A model generated the notes under the pieces. That model was given only the letters and a program-made list of their open reading frames with translations. It was not told where the DNA came from and did no database searches. The translations under genes and the position numbers were made by a program. Of a stretch of 36,407 nucleotides of DNA, positions 1 through 8,084 are shown one piece after another. The stretch is from Fusobacterium_C necrophorum (GTDB lineage: Bacteria; Fusobacteriota; Fusobacteriia; Fusobacteriales; Fusobacteriaceae): assembly GCF_900104395.1 (NCBI RefSeq), contig NZ_FMXX01000028.1. The stretch is one strand, 5' to 3'. Numbering within the stretch: position 1 is the stretch's first letter; each line of letters begins with the position of its first letter.

Positions 1-197
1 TTACAAGTAATTGGGAATTTATGAGTAAGCCCACATTGAGGACAAGCAAAAGAGACGAAAGCTTTTTGATAATCAGCACAAAGTAAAAAAGCATTGAAAG
101 ATTTTATGAGGTGGAGAAAATGCGCAGGAGAAAAAAAAGGTTGGATATTTTGTAAAATATGTGGTAAATTAGAGGTAAGGAATAGGTCTTTTAACAT
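1..197 (-). mobile_element. IS91-type transposase, N-terminal part (runs off window)
   Basis: Reading the minus strand from an ATG at 197, an open frame of 65 codons continues out of the window start. It begins MLKDLFLTSNLPHIL and contains a zinc-ribbon start (CPQCG, then a further Cys near the edge), as at the N-terminus of IS91/IS801-type transposases with a transposase zinc-binding domain. An AAGAAGG ribosome binding site lies a few bases upstream of the ATG. The HUH catalytic domain would be outside the window, so the element may be intact or broken. A related C-terminal fragment lies at 16014-16367 on the other strand. The family call rests on recognition of this N-terminus and the zinc motif. 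Confidence 0.6.
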
Positions 198-254
198 AGG
201 ATCGCCTTCTTTCTGTAAATTTAGGTGTGGTAACTTTATTTTACAGAAAAAATC

Positions 255-299
255 AGCCGATTGGAAGAGATTTTTTAAATCTCCAATCGGCTTTTTTTA
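255..299. terminator. Strong hairpin between IS91-type gene and topB remnant
   Basis: AGCCGATTGG pairs with CCAATCGGCT and GAGATTT pairs with AAATCT(C), separated by a small bulge, and a run of seven T follows on the plus strand. On the minus strand the stem is followed by a T-run interrupted by GA. It can work as a Rho-independent terminator for plus-strand transcription, or could be a subterminal hairpin of the IS91-type element. The sequence alone does not decide between these. Confidence 0.65.
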
Positions 300-323
300 T
301 TAAAAATAGGAGGGAAAATATAC

Positions 324-1040
324 ATGGAACATAAACTTGTGATAGCAGAAAAACCGAGCGTAGCCATATCTATTGTCAAGATTATAGGAGCAAATAATTA
401 AGAAAGACGGCTACTATGAGGGAAATGGATACAAAGTATCTTGGTGTGTAGGACACCTAATTCAGCTGTCAAATCCGGACACTTACGATGAAAAGTATCC
501 AAAGTGAAATATGGCTGATTTACCGATTATTCCAAAGAAATATAAGTATAAAGTTGCAAAATCCACAAAGAAACAGTTTGCTACCCTTAAAAAGCTGATG
601 AATGATAAAGAAGTTGATACAGTAATAAATGCGTGCGATGCAGGTCGTGAGGCTGAGAGCATTTTTAGGCTTGTATATAACGAAGCTCACTCTAATAAAG
701 AAAATACAGCGTCTTTGGATTTCATCTATGGAAGATAGTGCAATAAGAAAGGGCTTTGATAATCTAAAAGACGGAAAGGCTTATAATAATTTATTGAATC
801 GGTACAAGCAAGAATGGTAGCAGACTGGCTTATTGGAATGAACATCAGCAGGCTTTATTCTTGCCTGTATAAGCAAAATTACAGTGTTGGTAGAGTTCAG
901 ATACCGACTTTTGCCATGATTGTAAAAAGAGAGGATGAGATTGCTGCTGAACAGCTGAGCAATTTAGTTGGCGATAAGATTGAAATAAAAAAGAAAAGAT
1001 TACAAAACCTGACTTGCCATTTGACCTGACAACACTTTTT
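324..1040 (+). pseudogene. topB: Broken DNA topoisomerase III (ICE-type TopB) remnant
   Basis: An AGGAGGG site precedes ATG 324 and the product starts MEHKLVIAEKPSVA, the TOPRIM start of TopB. The reading frame is then broken repeatedly: a TAA and frame change near 400, an in-frame TGA at about 508 where a Trp codon is expected (KYPK-stop-NMADLP), a shift near 700-715 between INACDAGREAESIF and RLWISSMED, another near 800 before MVADWLIGMNISRLYSC, and a last one before PDLPFDLTTL at about 1015-1035. The gene then stops abruptly; the region carrying the active-site tyrosine is absent. Full-length TopB of this type is about 700 residues. This subtype is commonly encoded on conjugative transposons of Firmicutes, so the fragment looks like the scar of a lost integrative element. 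The conserved GREGE glycine is also replaced (GREAE). Confidence 0.85.
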
Positions 1041-1049
1041 TTTATTAAG

Positions 1050-1099
1050 AAAGAAAAACTGTCACAAATGAATGATAAAAATCATCAATTTGCAACAGT
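1050..1099 (-). terminator. Terminator after the alpha-glucan PTS operon
   Basis: On the minus strand ACTGT, CAAAT and ATGAT segments pair across an AT loop (stem 1058-1099, with two 2-base mismatches), and a T-rich tract follows (1050-1057 and beyond). It lies 21 bases past the EIICB stop codon, as expected for the operon terminator. Its outer arm (AATTTGCAACAGT, 1087-1099) recurs in inverted form at 28406-28418. Confidence 0.6.
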
Positions 1100-1119
1100 C
1101 CCTTTTAATTTACTCTCTT

Positions 1120-2691
1120 CTACAACAAGCTGTCAAAAGCTGCTCTGACTTGTCCTACTGAAAAACCGATAATAATTTGAAAGGAGTTTCCATTTCGTAC
1201 TACACCTTTGGCTCCCGCCTCTTTGAAAGCGGTATCTCCTTCCACAATACTCTCCTCTTTTACCTTGACACGAAGTCTTGTAACACAATTTGTAACTTCC
1301 ACAATATTTTCTTTTCCTCCAAGAGCTTCTAAAATTCTCTTCGCTTGTTCCAAGTATCTCTCTTCATCTGTCATTTTTTCTTGAGAAGCTTTTTGAGCTC
1401 GTTCTCTATACTCTTTTTTACTGTATAACTTTGTTTCTTCTTCCTCTTCTTCTCGTCCCGGAGTTTTTAAATTAAATTTTAAAATCAAAAATCGAAACAC
1501 AAAAAAGTAAATCCCTGAAAAAATAAGTCCGATTCCTATTTGTACTATCATTTGTGCCGCATGATTGGAAAACATCGGTAACCAGTTAATTGCAAGAAAA
1601 TCAATCAATCCGCTTCCGAAATTCCCGACTACTCCAAACAAATACATCAGACTTGACATACAAGCTCCCAATACCGAATGAACCAAAAATAAAACAGGAG
1701 CGGCAAATAGGAAAGTAAACTCTATCGGTTCCGTGATTCCTGTTAAAAATCCCGTCAAAGCAGCAGGAATCAACAATCCTGCCACAATTTTTTTCTTAGA
1801 ACTTTTAGAGCACATATACATAGCCAAAGCTGCTGCCGGTAAACCAAATACTTTCGAGTTTCCATGCAGAGCAAATCCTCCTTGCGGGAAAATTTCTTTT
1901 AAAGGCTCCACGGATGCTGCAAATTCTTGAATATGTGTTGCCCAATAAGCAGTAATTCCATTTTCTACAACAGCAGGTCCAAACATAAAAGGTCCATAAA
2001 TAAAGTGATGTAATCCCGTTGGAATCAATAATCTTTCCAATAAAGTATAGCTGTATACTCCTGCGACTCCTGCTCCCTTCAAAAATCCTTGTAAAGCGGC
2101 AATTCCTAATTGTACCTTCGGCCAAATCAGTGCAGTTGCAAATGCCGCTGGAATCATCAAAACAAAGCCCAAAATGATAACATAAGAAGTTCCTTGAAAA
2201 ATTCCTAACAGTTCGGGCAATTTTTTATCAAAATATTTATTATGCAAATACACGGAAATGGCTGCAATAAAGATAGAACCGATAATAGAAGTATCCAAGG
2301 TTTTTACTCCTGCTACCGTCGTAATTCCGGGAATTTTTTCCATACTCATGTCAATTCCAAAAAAAGAAAATTGTGTTAAAAAAGAATTGATAAAATAATG
2401 AAAGGTCATATAGATAACAAAGGTTTCTAAAGCAGCTCTTCCATTGGCTTTCTTTGCCAAACCGATCGGAATTCCTAACGCAAACACAACAGGCATTTGA
2501 TTGAATAGCGTCCATCCTCCCTGTTCCACAACTACCCAAAAATTGTACCATAAACTTCCTTGCTCTGCAATGCTTCCCACTAAATTGGGATTCTTTAAAA
2601 TAGAAGTTATTCCTACCACTAAACCCGCAAAAGCGAATAATACAGAGGGCATCAACATAGCTCCGCCAAATCTTTGTAACTTTTGTAACAT
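1120..2691 (-). CDS. PTS permease EIICB, alpha-glucoside/maltose type
   Basis: This 523-residue protein carries a membrane EIIC domain (about residues 1-400, multiple hydrophobic segments, with the conserved ITEPIEFTFLF signature) and a C-terminal EIIB domain. The EIIB phosphorylation site is Cys469 in NCVTRLRV. The family (glucose/maltose superfamily, MalX/MalB-like) imports a sugar while phosphorylating it, using HPr, EI and an EIIA. There is no EIIA domain on this protein, so EIIA must come from elsewhere. The start has an AAAGGAGGAATT ribosome binding site, and the gene follows the EEP gene by 14 bases. Linkage to malQ and a GntR/UTRA regulator points to maltose or related alpha-glucosides. 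It resembles the Fusobacterium alpha-glucoside permease MalB, but substrate is inferred from context. An acidic linker of consecutive Glu joins the two domains. Confidence 0.88.
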   Translation of the reverse strand: MLQKLQRFGGAMLMPSVLFAFAGLVVGITSILKNPNLVGSIAEQGSLWYNFWVVVEQGGWTLFNQMPVVFALGIPIGLAKKANGRAALETFVIYMTFHYFINSFLTQFSFFGIDMSMEKIPGITTVAGVKTLDTSIIGSIFIAAISVYLHNKYFDKKLPELLGIFQGTSYVIILGFVLMIPAAFATALIWPKVQLGIAALQGFLKGAGVAGVYSYTLLERLLIPTGLHHFIYGPFMFGPAVVENGITAYWATHIQEFAASVEPLKEIFPQGGFALHGNSKVFGLPAAALAMYMCSKSSKKKIVAGLLIPAALTGFLTGITEPIEFTFLFAAPVLFLVHSVLGACMSSLMYLFGVVGNFGSGLIDFLAINWLPMFSNHAAQMIVQIGIGLIFSGIYFFVFRFLILKFNLKTPGREEEEEETKLYSKKEYRERAQKASQEKMTDEERYLEQAKRILEALGGKENIVEVTNCVTRLRVKVKEESIVEGDTAFKEAGAKGVVRNGNSFQIIIGFSVGQVRAAFDSLL

Positions 2692-2705
2692 AATTCCTCC
2701 TTTAT

Positions 2706-3503
2706 TTATTGTTTTAAACTTAAAATGACTTCTACTCCACTATGATCTGAAATACAGGGATAATTTTTCCCGTTAAAAATAACAAAACTGCTCAGTACTT
2801 TTCTTCCTTTATTTAAGAAAATATAGTCCAATCTTTTTTCTTCTCGAGAATCTTCCCAACCGCTGATATTTTTATGAACCGTAATTCCATCGTCTTTTTC
2901 CTTTGCCAAGACATAACTGTCAAAAAGCCCTTGATTTATTATTTTTTGATAGGAACTTTTATCATGAACGGCATCCGTATTAAAATCTCCCATCAATATC
3001 TTCAAACAGTCTTTATCGGAATGTTTTAAAATAGTCTGAATATTTTTTTCCATCTTTTCTTCCCGACAATCCGGTAAATTCATATGACAACTGTAAAATT
3101 CTATTTTTTCTCCCTCTATTTCTAATGTTATCTTCACAATTTTACGAGACGAAATGGAATGAATTGTTTGAGAATCGGTACAATAAAACGCATCTTTCTC
3201 TAAAATGGGATGTCTGCTTAATAAAGAAATTCCCTCTTCATAAATATCAAAACCGATATGAGAATGACTCCAGAAATATTCATATCTCTCTTCCGTATAC
3301 TTTCGTATTTTTTTTAATAGCTGATAAAGAAAATTATCTTCTTTCATGTCTTCCAATACAGGTTTTGACTTTATTTGCTGATTTACCTCCTGCAATGCGA
3401 CCACATCGTATCTTTTTTCTGCAATAACTTTTGCCAATATTTCCATTTTTTCCTCTTGATTTTCTTCCAACCAACTATGAACGTTTATTGTTAACAGCTT
3501 CAT
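2706..3503 (-). CDS. Endonuclease/exonuclease/phosphatase-fold hydrolase
   Basis: A 265-residue protein starting MKLLTINVHSW; the ATG at 3503 has a GAGGAAGAGG site upstream and is preferred over a further upstream in-frame ATG. Motifs of the EEP (DNase I-like) metal-dependent phosphoesterase superfamily are present in order: VVALQEVNQ (metal-binding Glu39), MGDFNTDA and C-terminal SDHSGVEV. No signal peptide or membrane segment is seen. The gene overlaps the end of malQ by 29 bases, which indicates translational coupling within the maltose operon. The superfamily includes nucleases, sphingomyelinases and sugar- or lipid-phosphate phosphatases, so the substrate cannot be read from sequence. 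Given its place between malQ and the PTS permease, a role on a phosphorylated sugar is possible but is inference. Confidence 0.82.
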   Translation of the reverse strand: MKLLTINVHSWLEENQEEKMEILAKVIAEKRYDVVALQEVNQQIKSKPVLEDMKEDNFLYQLLKKIRKYTEERYEYFWSHSHIGFDIYEEGISLLSRHPILEKDAFYCTDSQTIHSISSRKIVKITLEIEGEKIEFYSCHMNLPDCREEKMEKNIQTILKHSDKDCLKILMGDFNTDAVHDKSSYQKIINQGLFDSYVLAKEKDDGITVHKNISGWEDSREEKRLDYIFLNKGRKVLSSFVIFNGKNYPCISDHSGVEVILSLKQ

Positions 3504-5016
3504 CCTCTTCCTCAACCTTATCTTCTCTTTCTCGTCCATATAATCCTGTCATATGACGTAGAAATCCTTTTTTTTCTTCCGTTAATTCTCCTGCTCTCAT
3601 TCTCCATTCCCAATTTCCTCCCATAACGGATGGAATATTCATTCTGGCCTCTTTCCCCTTTTCCAATAAATCCTGCATGGTTACGACTGCTAAAACACTG
3701 ACAGAAGAAAAAATTCCTCGAATCATTGCCTGTGAAATGCTCTCCCCTTCTCTTATGTTTAAAAATTGACACACATACCGTTTTATTTCTTCCGTTTGTT
3801 CTTCAAACCAGGAAGAAACCACAGGATTATCATGGGTTCCTATATAGGATATGGAGTTTTGAGTATAATGGTAAGGCAAATCTTTATTTTCAGCTCCTCC
3901 TTCGAAAGCGAATTGTAGAATATGCATTCCCGGAAAACCGCAATCTTCTAATAATTTTTGAGCTTTTTCATCAATAAAACCTAGATCTTCTGCAATAATA
4001 GGAACTTCTCCCAGCTCTTTTTTTATCGTGTCAAACAATTCCAAGCCCGGTCCCGGCTCCCAGGTTCCTTCTTTGGCTACTACAGCATCCCCGTCAATTT
4101 GCCAGTAATCTGAAAAGCCCTTGAAATGATCCATTCGTATCACATCATATATTTTTAAGCTTTCCCGAATTCTATCTACCCACCAACTGTATTTTTTCTC
4201 TTTCTGTGCTTCCCAGTCATAGATAGGATTCCCCCAAAGCTGACCGTTTGGACTGAAATCATCCGCCGGGCAACCGGCAACATATAAAACCTGTCCCTTT
4301 TCATCCAACTTAAATAACTCCGGCATAGTCCACATTTCCACACTGTCTTTTGAAACGTAAATGGGCATATCTCCAATAATTTGAATTCCCTTTTTATTTG
4401 CATAATCTTTTAATTTGTGCCATTGGTAAAAGAATAAAAATTGACTGATATTATGATATAAAATTTCTTCTTTCAGCATCATTCTATATTTTTCTAAGGA
4501 AGCTTTTTCTCTTTTCTGAATTTTCTCATCTTTCCAATCTTGTAATGCCTGATTTGAAAAATAACCCTTAATTGCCATATATTCGGAAAAATCATCTAGC
4601 CAAAGTCGATTTTCTTTTTGAAATTCTTTCAAAGCAGCCATCCATTTCTTACTCTTTTGAAAATTTTGAACCGCTTTTTCCAAGACTAATTTTCTGCTTT
4701 CATATACAGCGGAATAATTTACTTTTTCTTCCTCATCTCCATAAAAAAGAGTTTGATACTCTTCTTCCAACAACAATTTTTCCTCTCGCAACATATCAAA
4801 ATCTATAAAATTTATATTCCCCGCAATCGCAGAAAAAGACTGATAGGGAGAATCTCCATAGCCGGTTGTTGTCAAAGGCAGTATTTGCCAATAACTTTGT
4901 TTCGTTTCTTCTAAAAAATCCACAAAACGATATGCCTCTTTTCCAAAAGTTCCAATGCCAAATTTTCCGGGTAAAGAACTGATATGCAGCAATACTCCAC
5001 TACTTCTCTTCAACAT
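3475..5016 (-). CDS. malQ: 4-alpha-glucanotransferase (amylomaltase)
   Basis: A 513-residue GH77 enzyme that transfers maltodextrin segments between glucan chains and releases glucose; cytoplasmic. The start at 5016 (MLKRSSGVLLHISSLPG) is chosen because GGAGG lies just upstream; an in-frame ATG 12 bases earlier lacks such a site. Catalytic residues are visible: Asp296 nucleophile in IRMDHFKGF, Glu343 in IIAEDLG and Asp396 in GTHDN. The length is normal for the bacterial family (about 500). It is the first gene of the operon malQ-EEP-EIICB and is divergent from the GntR regulator, with a consensus-like promoter and a 16-bp palindrome in between. The C-terminal tail is unusually acidic (KVEEEDEAVNN) and is the part overlapped by the next gene. 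Confidence 0.95.
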   Translation of the reverse strand: MLKRSSGVLLHISSLPGKFGIGTFGKEAYRFVDFLEETKQSYWQILPLTTTGYGDSPYQSFSAIAGNINFIDFDMLREEKLLLEEEYQTLFYGDEEEKVNYSAVYESRKLVLEKAVQNFQKSKKWMAALKEFQKENRLWLDDFSEYMAIKGYFSNQALQDWKDEKIQKREKASLEKYRMMLKEEILYHNISQFLFFYQWHKLKDYANKKGIQIIGDMPIYVSKDSVEMWTMPELFKLDEKGQVLYVAGCPADDFSPNGQLWGNPIYDWEAQKEKKYSWWVDRIRESLKIYDVIRMDHFKGFSDYWQIDGDAVVAKEGTWEPGPGLELFDTIKKELGEVPIIAEDLGFIDEKAQKLLEDCGFPGMHILQFAFEGGAENKDLPYHYTQNSISYIGTHDNPVVSSWFEEQTEEIKRYVCQFLNIREGESISQAMIRGIFSSVSVLAVVTMQDLLEKGKEARMNIPSVMGGNWEWRMRAGELTEEKKGFLRHMTGLYGREREDKVEEEDEAVNNKRS

Positions 5017-5051
5017 AAATTCCTCCATTTATTTTTCATATTTTTCATTTT

Positions 5052-5080
5052 ATTATAAATAATTTTGTAAAAAAAAGCAA
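5052..5080 (-). promoter_or_regulatory. malQ operon promoter
   Basis: On the minus strand TTGCTT (5075-5080) and TATAAT (5052-5057) are separated by 17 bases, close to the sigma-70 consensus, and sit about 36 bases upstream of the malQ ATG. The palindromic operator at 5082-5097 directly adjoins the -35 box. Confidence 0.7.
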
Positions 5081-5081
5081 C

Positions 5082-5097
5082 ACATTTACGTAAATGT
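5082..5097. promoter_or_regulatory. Perfect 16-bp palindrome, likely GntR operator
   Basis: ACATTTACGTAAATGT equals its own reverse complement; after one mismatch the symmetry continues by two more bases on each side. It lies one base beyond the -35 box of malQ and about 40 bases upstream of the regulator's -10, in the only divergent intergenic region of the module. GntR/UTRA repressors bind palindromes of this size, so joint control of malQ and autoregulation is a natural reading (inference). Confidence 0.65.
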
Positions 5098-5130
5098 TTT
5101 ATAAATTTTATATTTTCTTTTCTAAAATTG

Positions 5131-5139
5131 TGGTATAAT
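5131..5139 (+). promoter_or_regulatory. Extended -10 promoter of gntR
   Basis: TGGTATAAT (TGn plus TATAAT at 5134-5139) lies 28 bases upstream of the regulator's ATG. No good -35 is seen, which is common for extended -10 promoters. Confidence 0.55.
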
Positions 5140-5166
5140 GTAAAAAAAGGAAGAAGAAGGAGGACT

Positions 5167-5880
5167 ATGAGTAAATATATAGAAGTATATCAAGATATTA
5201 AGAAAAAAATTGAAAATGGGGAATTCAAAAGAGGGGAAGAGCTTGTCAGTGAAACCGAACTCTCAAAACAATATTCTTATTCTAAAGATACGATTCGAAA
5301 ATCTCTTTCTTTATTGGAAATGAACGGTTATATTCAAAAAATAAAGGGAAAAAATTCTAAAGTATTAGGTCATGGAAGAATGAAAAATACATTTTTAGGA
5401 AGCATTCAAACTTCGCAAGAATTGAATCAAAGCCAGAAATACTCTATCCAAAACCATATTATTTCCTTGGAAAAAATTCCGGCAAGCACAAAGCTGATGG
5501 AAATTTTTTCCATTGATTCTCCAAAAATGTTTTATAAAGTGATTCGCAGCCGTTCTATTGATGGAGAACATTTGGAATTTGATGTTTTTTATTTCGATCA
5601 AAGCCTGGTTCCCAAGTTGACAAAAAAGATTGTGGAAAAATCCATCTATGAATATTTGGAAAATCATCTAAACTTAAAAATTAGCCATTCACGTCGTGAA
5701 ATCTTTTTTCGATATGCTACAGAAGAAGAGAAAAAGTACATGGATCTAAAAAATTTTGACATGGTAGCTGTCATTGAAAGTGTCACTTATCTCTCTAACG
5801 GAAGTGTTCTGCAATACGGAACAACCAGCTATCGTCCCGATAAATTCAGTTTTATCAGTATTGCAAAAAGAAATAAATAA
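5167..5880 (+). CDS. GntR family regulator with UTRA domain (TreR-like)
   Basis: A 237-residue regulator. The ATG at 5167 follows AAGGAGGACT, so the longer frame upstream (arginine-rich start) is rejected. Residues 1-66 form the winged helix-turn-helix (YIEVYQDIKKKIENGEFKRG, then SETELSKQYSYSKDTIRKSL and MNGYIQKIKG). Residues from about 80 to 232 form a UTRA ligand domain (FYKVIRSRSIDGEHLEFDV, SIYEYLE, SVTYLSNGSVLQYG). Family members such as TreR bind phosphorylated sugars and release DNA. The gene is divergent from malQ with a palindromic operator between them, so it most likely controls the alpha-glucan operon in response to a sugar phosphate. Ligand is inferred from context only. Confidence 0.9.
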   Translation: MSKYIEVYQDIKKKIENGEFKRGEELVSETELSKQYSYSKDTIRKSLSLLEMNGYIQKIKGKNSKVLGHGRMKNTFLGSIQTSQELNQSQKYSIQNHIISLEKIPASTKLMEIFSIDSPKMFYKVIRSRSIDGEHLEFDVFYFDQSLVPKLTKKIVEKSIYEYLENHLNLKISHSRREIFFRYATEEEKKYMDLKNFDMVAVIESVTYLSNGSVLQYGTTSYRPDKFSFISIAKRNK

Positions 5881-5891
5881 AAATAATATAA

Positions 5892-5929
5892 AAAAGGCTA
5901 ACTCAAAATCCGATGAGATAGCCTTTTCT
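5892..5929. terminator. Bidirectional terminator between convergent genes
   Basis: AAAAGGCTA-CTC pairs with GAG-TAGCCTTTT around a short loop. A T-rich tract follows on the plus strand (TTTTCTT), and six T follow on the minus strand. It serves gntR on the plus strand and the META-domain gene on the minus strand. The stem sequence is closely related to the terminator at 13401-13437. Confidence 0.75.
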
Positions 5930-5984
5930 TCAATAGTCTACTATATTTTTTTATGTTTGCTTCCTATGTCTCCCTTTTTCTTGA

Positions 5985-6413
5985 TTATTTGATTCGCTGA
6001 AAGATTAATTTTTCTTGAAACGGAGTGCTTAACACCAAGTTTTCTCCCTCAAAATAAATACTGTCCGAATCTTTTAAAAGAGTCAGATACTTCACTTGGA
6101 GGATTCTTTGCTCCTGTACCCCCTTATGTTCTGTCGTGAAAACCTCTCCTACTTTTAATTTTCCATTTTCAAGCTGAGCCTGTCCCCAAAAACGATTTAA
6201 GCCTGTATATCCATAGATACGATTCCGAATATCAAAACCCAAAGTAATCTTATTTCCACCAAAAGGACTAATCATTTTATATTCTCTTCCAAGCAATTCC
6301 TGATAAGAAAGTACTACCGTTTTTTCGACTTCCTTTACGGGTTCTGCTGCTATACTATGAATACTACATAAAGAAAATAGCAACACCATAATTATCATCC
6401 ATTTTTTTCCCAT
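5985..6413 (-). CDS. Secreted META-domain (HslJ-like) protein
   Basis: A 142-residue protein with an N-terminal signal peptide (hydrophobic residues 6-18, likely cleavage after Ala22 or Ala23 before EPVKEV). No lipobox is present: the Cys16 context lacks the small residue needed at -1. The mature part shows META/HslJ features: an LGREYKM start, GGNKITLGFDIRNRIYGYTGLNRFWG in the middle (the segment that usually reads as a glycine- and Asn-rich substrate-like loop), and a C-terminal LIFQRI strand. Function of the family is poorly defined (stress or antibiotic tolerance in E. coli HslJ). The start codon overlaps the stop of the upstream cyclophilin gene as TAATG, so the two are translationally coupled and probably both act in the envelope. 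Confidence 0.65.
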   Translation of the reverse strand: MGKKWMIIMVLLFSLCSIHSIAAEPVKEVEKTVVLSYQELLGREYKMISPFGGNKITLGFDIRNRIYGYTGLNRFWGQAQLENGKLKVGEVFTTEHKGVQEQRILQVKYLTLLKDSDSIYFEGENLVLSTPFQEKLIFQRIK

Positions 6414-7222
6414 TATTCCGTTACCTCTTTTTTATTTTGAAACATATTTCCAACGGCACGAATCAATTTAGGAATCGGATACTCAAATTGAGAAGAATTT
6501 TTCTTGTCATCTCTGGTAAAAATTCTATCCAATTCTGCCTGATATTCTTTGATTTGTTCCGGTGTAGGATCTGCAATCGGATATTTCTTCAAATTCGGAT
6601 ACAATTCGTCAATTCTTTCATTCCATGCTTCCACTTGATATTTATTCAAAGATAAAATCAAATCGACATCTCCTGTGAATTTCACCTCTTTAATCACGTC
6701 TCCCACTTCCAATTTTCTAATTTTTTGGAAATCGGCTTCTGATTTAATCTCTCCAAAAATAGTGTGTAAACCGTTCAACCAATCCGCAGGATATAAGGTG
6801 AAAAAGAATTGAGAACCTCCCGTATTCGGCCCTGCATTTGCCATAGCCAACATTCCATATTGGTAGAAATCCAACCATTCTACAAATTCGTCAGGAATGG
6901 TATACCCCGGTCCTCCCGTTCCCGTTCCTGTAGGATCTCCCGCTTGTACCACAAAATTTTCAACAGCACGAGTTACTTTTGTTTCATCATAAAATCCTCT
7001 TTTTGCCAAATTAATAAAGTTCGCAACCGTAATTGGTGCTGCTTCCGGATATAAATAGAAGTCAATCTCTCCCTGTGTGGTTACAAAGGTTGCAACAATA
7101 TTGTTATACCTAGCACTTGTATCAGTAAATAATTTTTTGGTATCTTTCACCACTTCATTGGCACAAGATGTCAGTAAAATCATTGTGAACATTGCCAAAA
7201 ACAACTTTACTAATTTTTTCAT
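6413..7222 (-). CDS. Lipoprotein cyclophilin-type peptidyl-prolyl isomerase
   Basis: A 269-residue lipoprotein with signal sequence and lipobox LTSC (Cys20). The cyclophilin domain spans about residues 43-165, with VQAGDPTGTGTGGPGY, ANAGPNTGGSQFFF and LNGLHTIFGEI, which together form the proline-isomerase active site. About 100 further residues at the C-terminus (AWNERIDELYPNLKKY onward) lie outside the domain and are charged. The protein should catalyse prolyl cis-trans isomerisation of exported proteins while anchored in the envelope. RBS AGGAGGTC lies upstream of the ATG. The gene has its own promoter at 7275-7303, just past the potC stop, and is coupled to the META gene. Confidence 0.9.
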   Translation of the reverse strand: MKKLVKLFLAMFTMILLTSCANEVVKDTKKLFTDTSARYNNIVATFVTTQGEIDFYLYPEAAPITVANFINLAKRGFYDETKVTRAVENFVVQAGDPTGTGTGGPGYTIPDEFVEWLDFYQYGMLAMANAGPNTGGSQFFFTLYPADWLNGLHTIFGEIKSEADFQKIRKLEVGDVIKEVKFTGDVDLILSLNKYQVEAWNERIDELYPNLKKYPIADPTPEQIKEYQAELDRIFTRDDKKNSSQFEYPIPKLIRAVGNMFQNKKEVTE

Positions 7223-7274
7223 AAATATAGACCTCCTAAGTTTGTTTTTAAGTCTTTTCTACATAGCTGTTATT

Positions 7275-7303
7275 ATTATACCCGGATTTTTTGGAAATAA
7301 CAA
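7275..7303 (-). promoter_or_regulatory. Promoter of cyclophilin-META operon
   Basis: Minus-strand TTGTTA (7298-7303), a 17-base spacer, then TATAAT (7275-7280), about 52 bases upstream of the ATG. The -35 begins only eight bases after the potC stop codon, so this operon is independently transcribed although it directly follows potABC. Confidence 0.75.
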
Positions 7304-7310
7304 GCTTTTG

Positions 7311-8084
7311 TTAACTGATAACATTTTTTTGTAACTTTTTCGTTGAAATTGTTAGCACAATCGATAAAGCTATCAATATGACGGAAAGGGCATTAATGAC
7401 CGGAGACACTCCCAAACGTATCATAGAGTAAATCCGAAGCGGCAGGGTGGAAGAACCCGGTCCCGCCACAAAAAAAGTAATGACAAAATCGTCAAAGGAT
7501 AAGGTCACCGCCATTAAAAATCCCGAAATGATTGCCGGAAACAACATAGGTAAAATAACTTTTTGGAAAGCCTGTCTTTCTGTTGCTCCCAAATCGTAAG
7601 CGGCTTCCACAACCGAATAATCAAATTCCTCCAATCTTGCCATCACTATGAATAAGACATAAGGAATATTAAAGGTCGTATGAGCGATAAAAATTGTCAA
7701 TAACCCCAATTTCCAATGAATACTGGCAAACATAATCAACAAGGACACCCCGATGATAATATCGGGTACTACCAAGGGAAGCACGGTCAATAGCTGTAAG
7801 TATTTTTTACTCTTAAAGCTATACCATTTCAATGCAATGGCTCCTAAGGTTCCAATGACCGTCGAAAGCAAACCGGAAACAACGGCAACTCCGATACTGT
7901 AACGAAACGCCTGCCAAATATTTTCCGAATAGGTAAAGAGCTCCCGATACCAACGCAAAGAAAATCCCTTCCAAACCATAGACTTCCCGTCATTAAAAGA
8001 ATAGACAACCAAAACCAGAAGAGGTAAATAGAAAAATAACATGGTAATACAAAAGAAAAAGAAAGAAGTTCTTCGTTTATTCAT
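7311..8084 (-). CDS. potC: Spermidine/putrescine ABC transporter permease PotC
   Basis: A 257-residue inner-membrane permease with about six hydrophobic segments. The EAA loop that contacts the ATPase reads EAAYDLGATERQAF followed by PMLFPAI. SFDDFVITFFVAGPGSSTLP is the typical PotC ending segment of this family. It would pair with PotB to form the channel for polyamines. Start ATG 8084 has GGAGGT upstream and overlaps the potB end by 8 bases, showing an operon potA-potB-potC. No potD (periplasmic binding protein) follows; a cyclophilin-META operon is found in its place. Confidence 0.92.
   Translation of the reverse strand: MNKRRTSFFFFCITMLFFYLPLLVLVVYSFNDGKSMVWKGFSLRWYRELFTYSENIWQAFRYSIGVAVVSGLLSTVIGTLGAIALKWYSFKSKKYLQLLTVLPLVVPDIIIGVSLLIMFASIHWKLGLLTIFIAHTTFNIPYVLFIVMARLEEFDYSVVEAAYDLGATERQAFQKVILPMLFPAIISGFLMAVTLSFDDFVITFFVAGPGSSTLPLRIYSMIRLGVSPVINALSVILIALSIVLTISTKKLQKNVIS

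Noticed and set aside
94..303. 69-codon plus-strand frame at the window start
   Set aside because: It is antisense to the IS91-type transposase start and runs into the terminator hairpin.
5082..5097. Palindrome as a CcpA cre site
   Set aside because: It lacks the cre pattern and central CG context of Gram-positive cre boxes, and Fusobacteria are not known to use this system; a GntR operator is more fitting.
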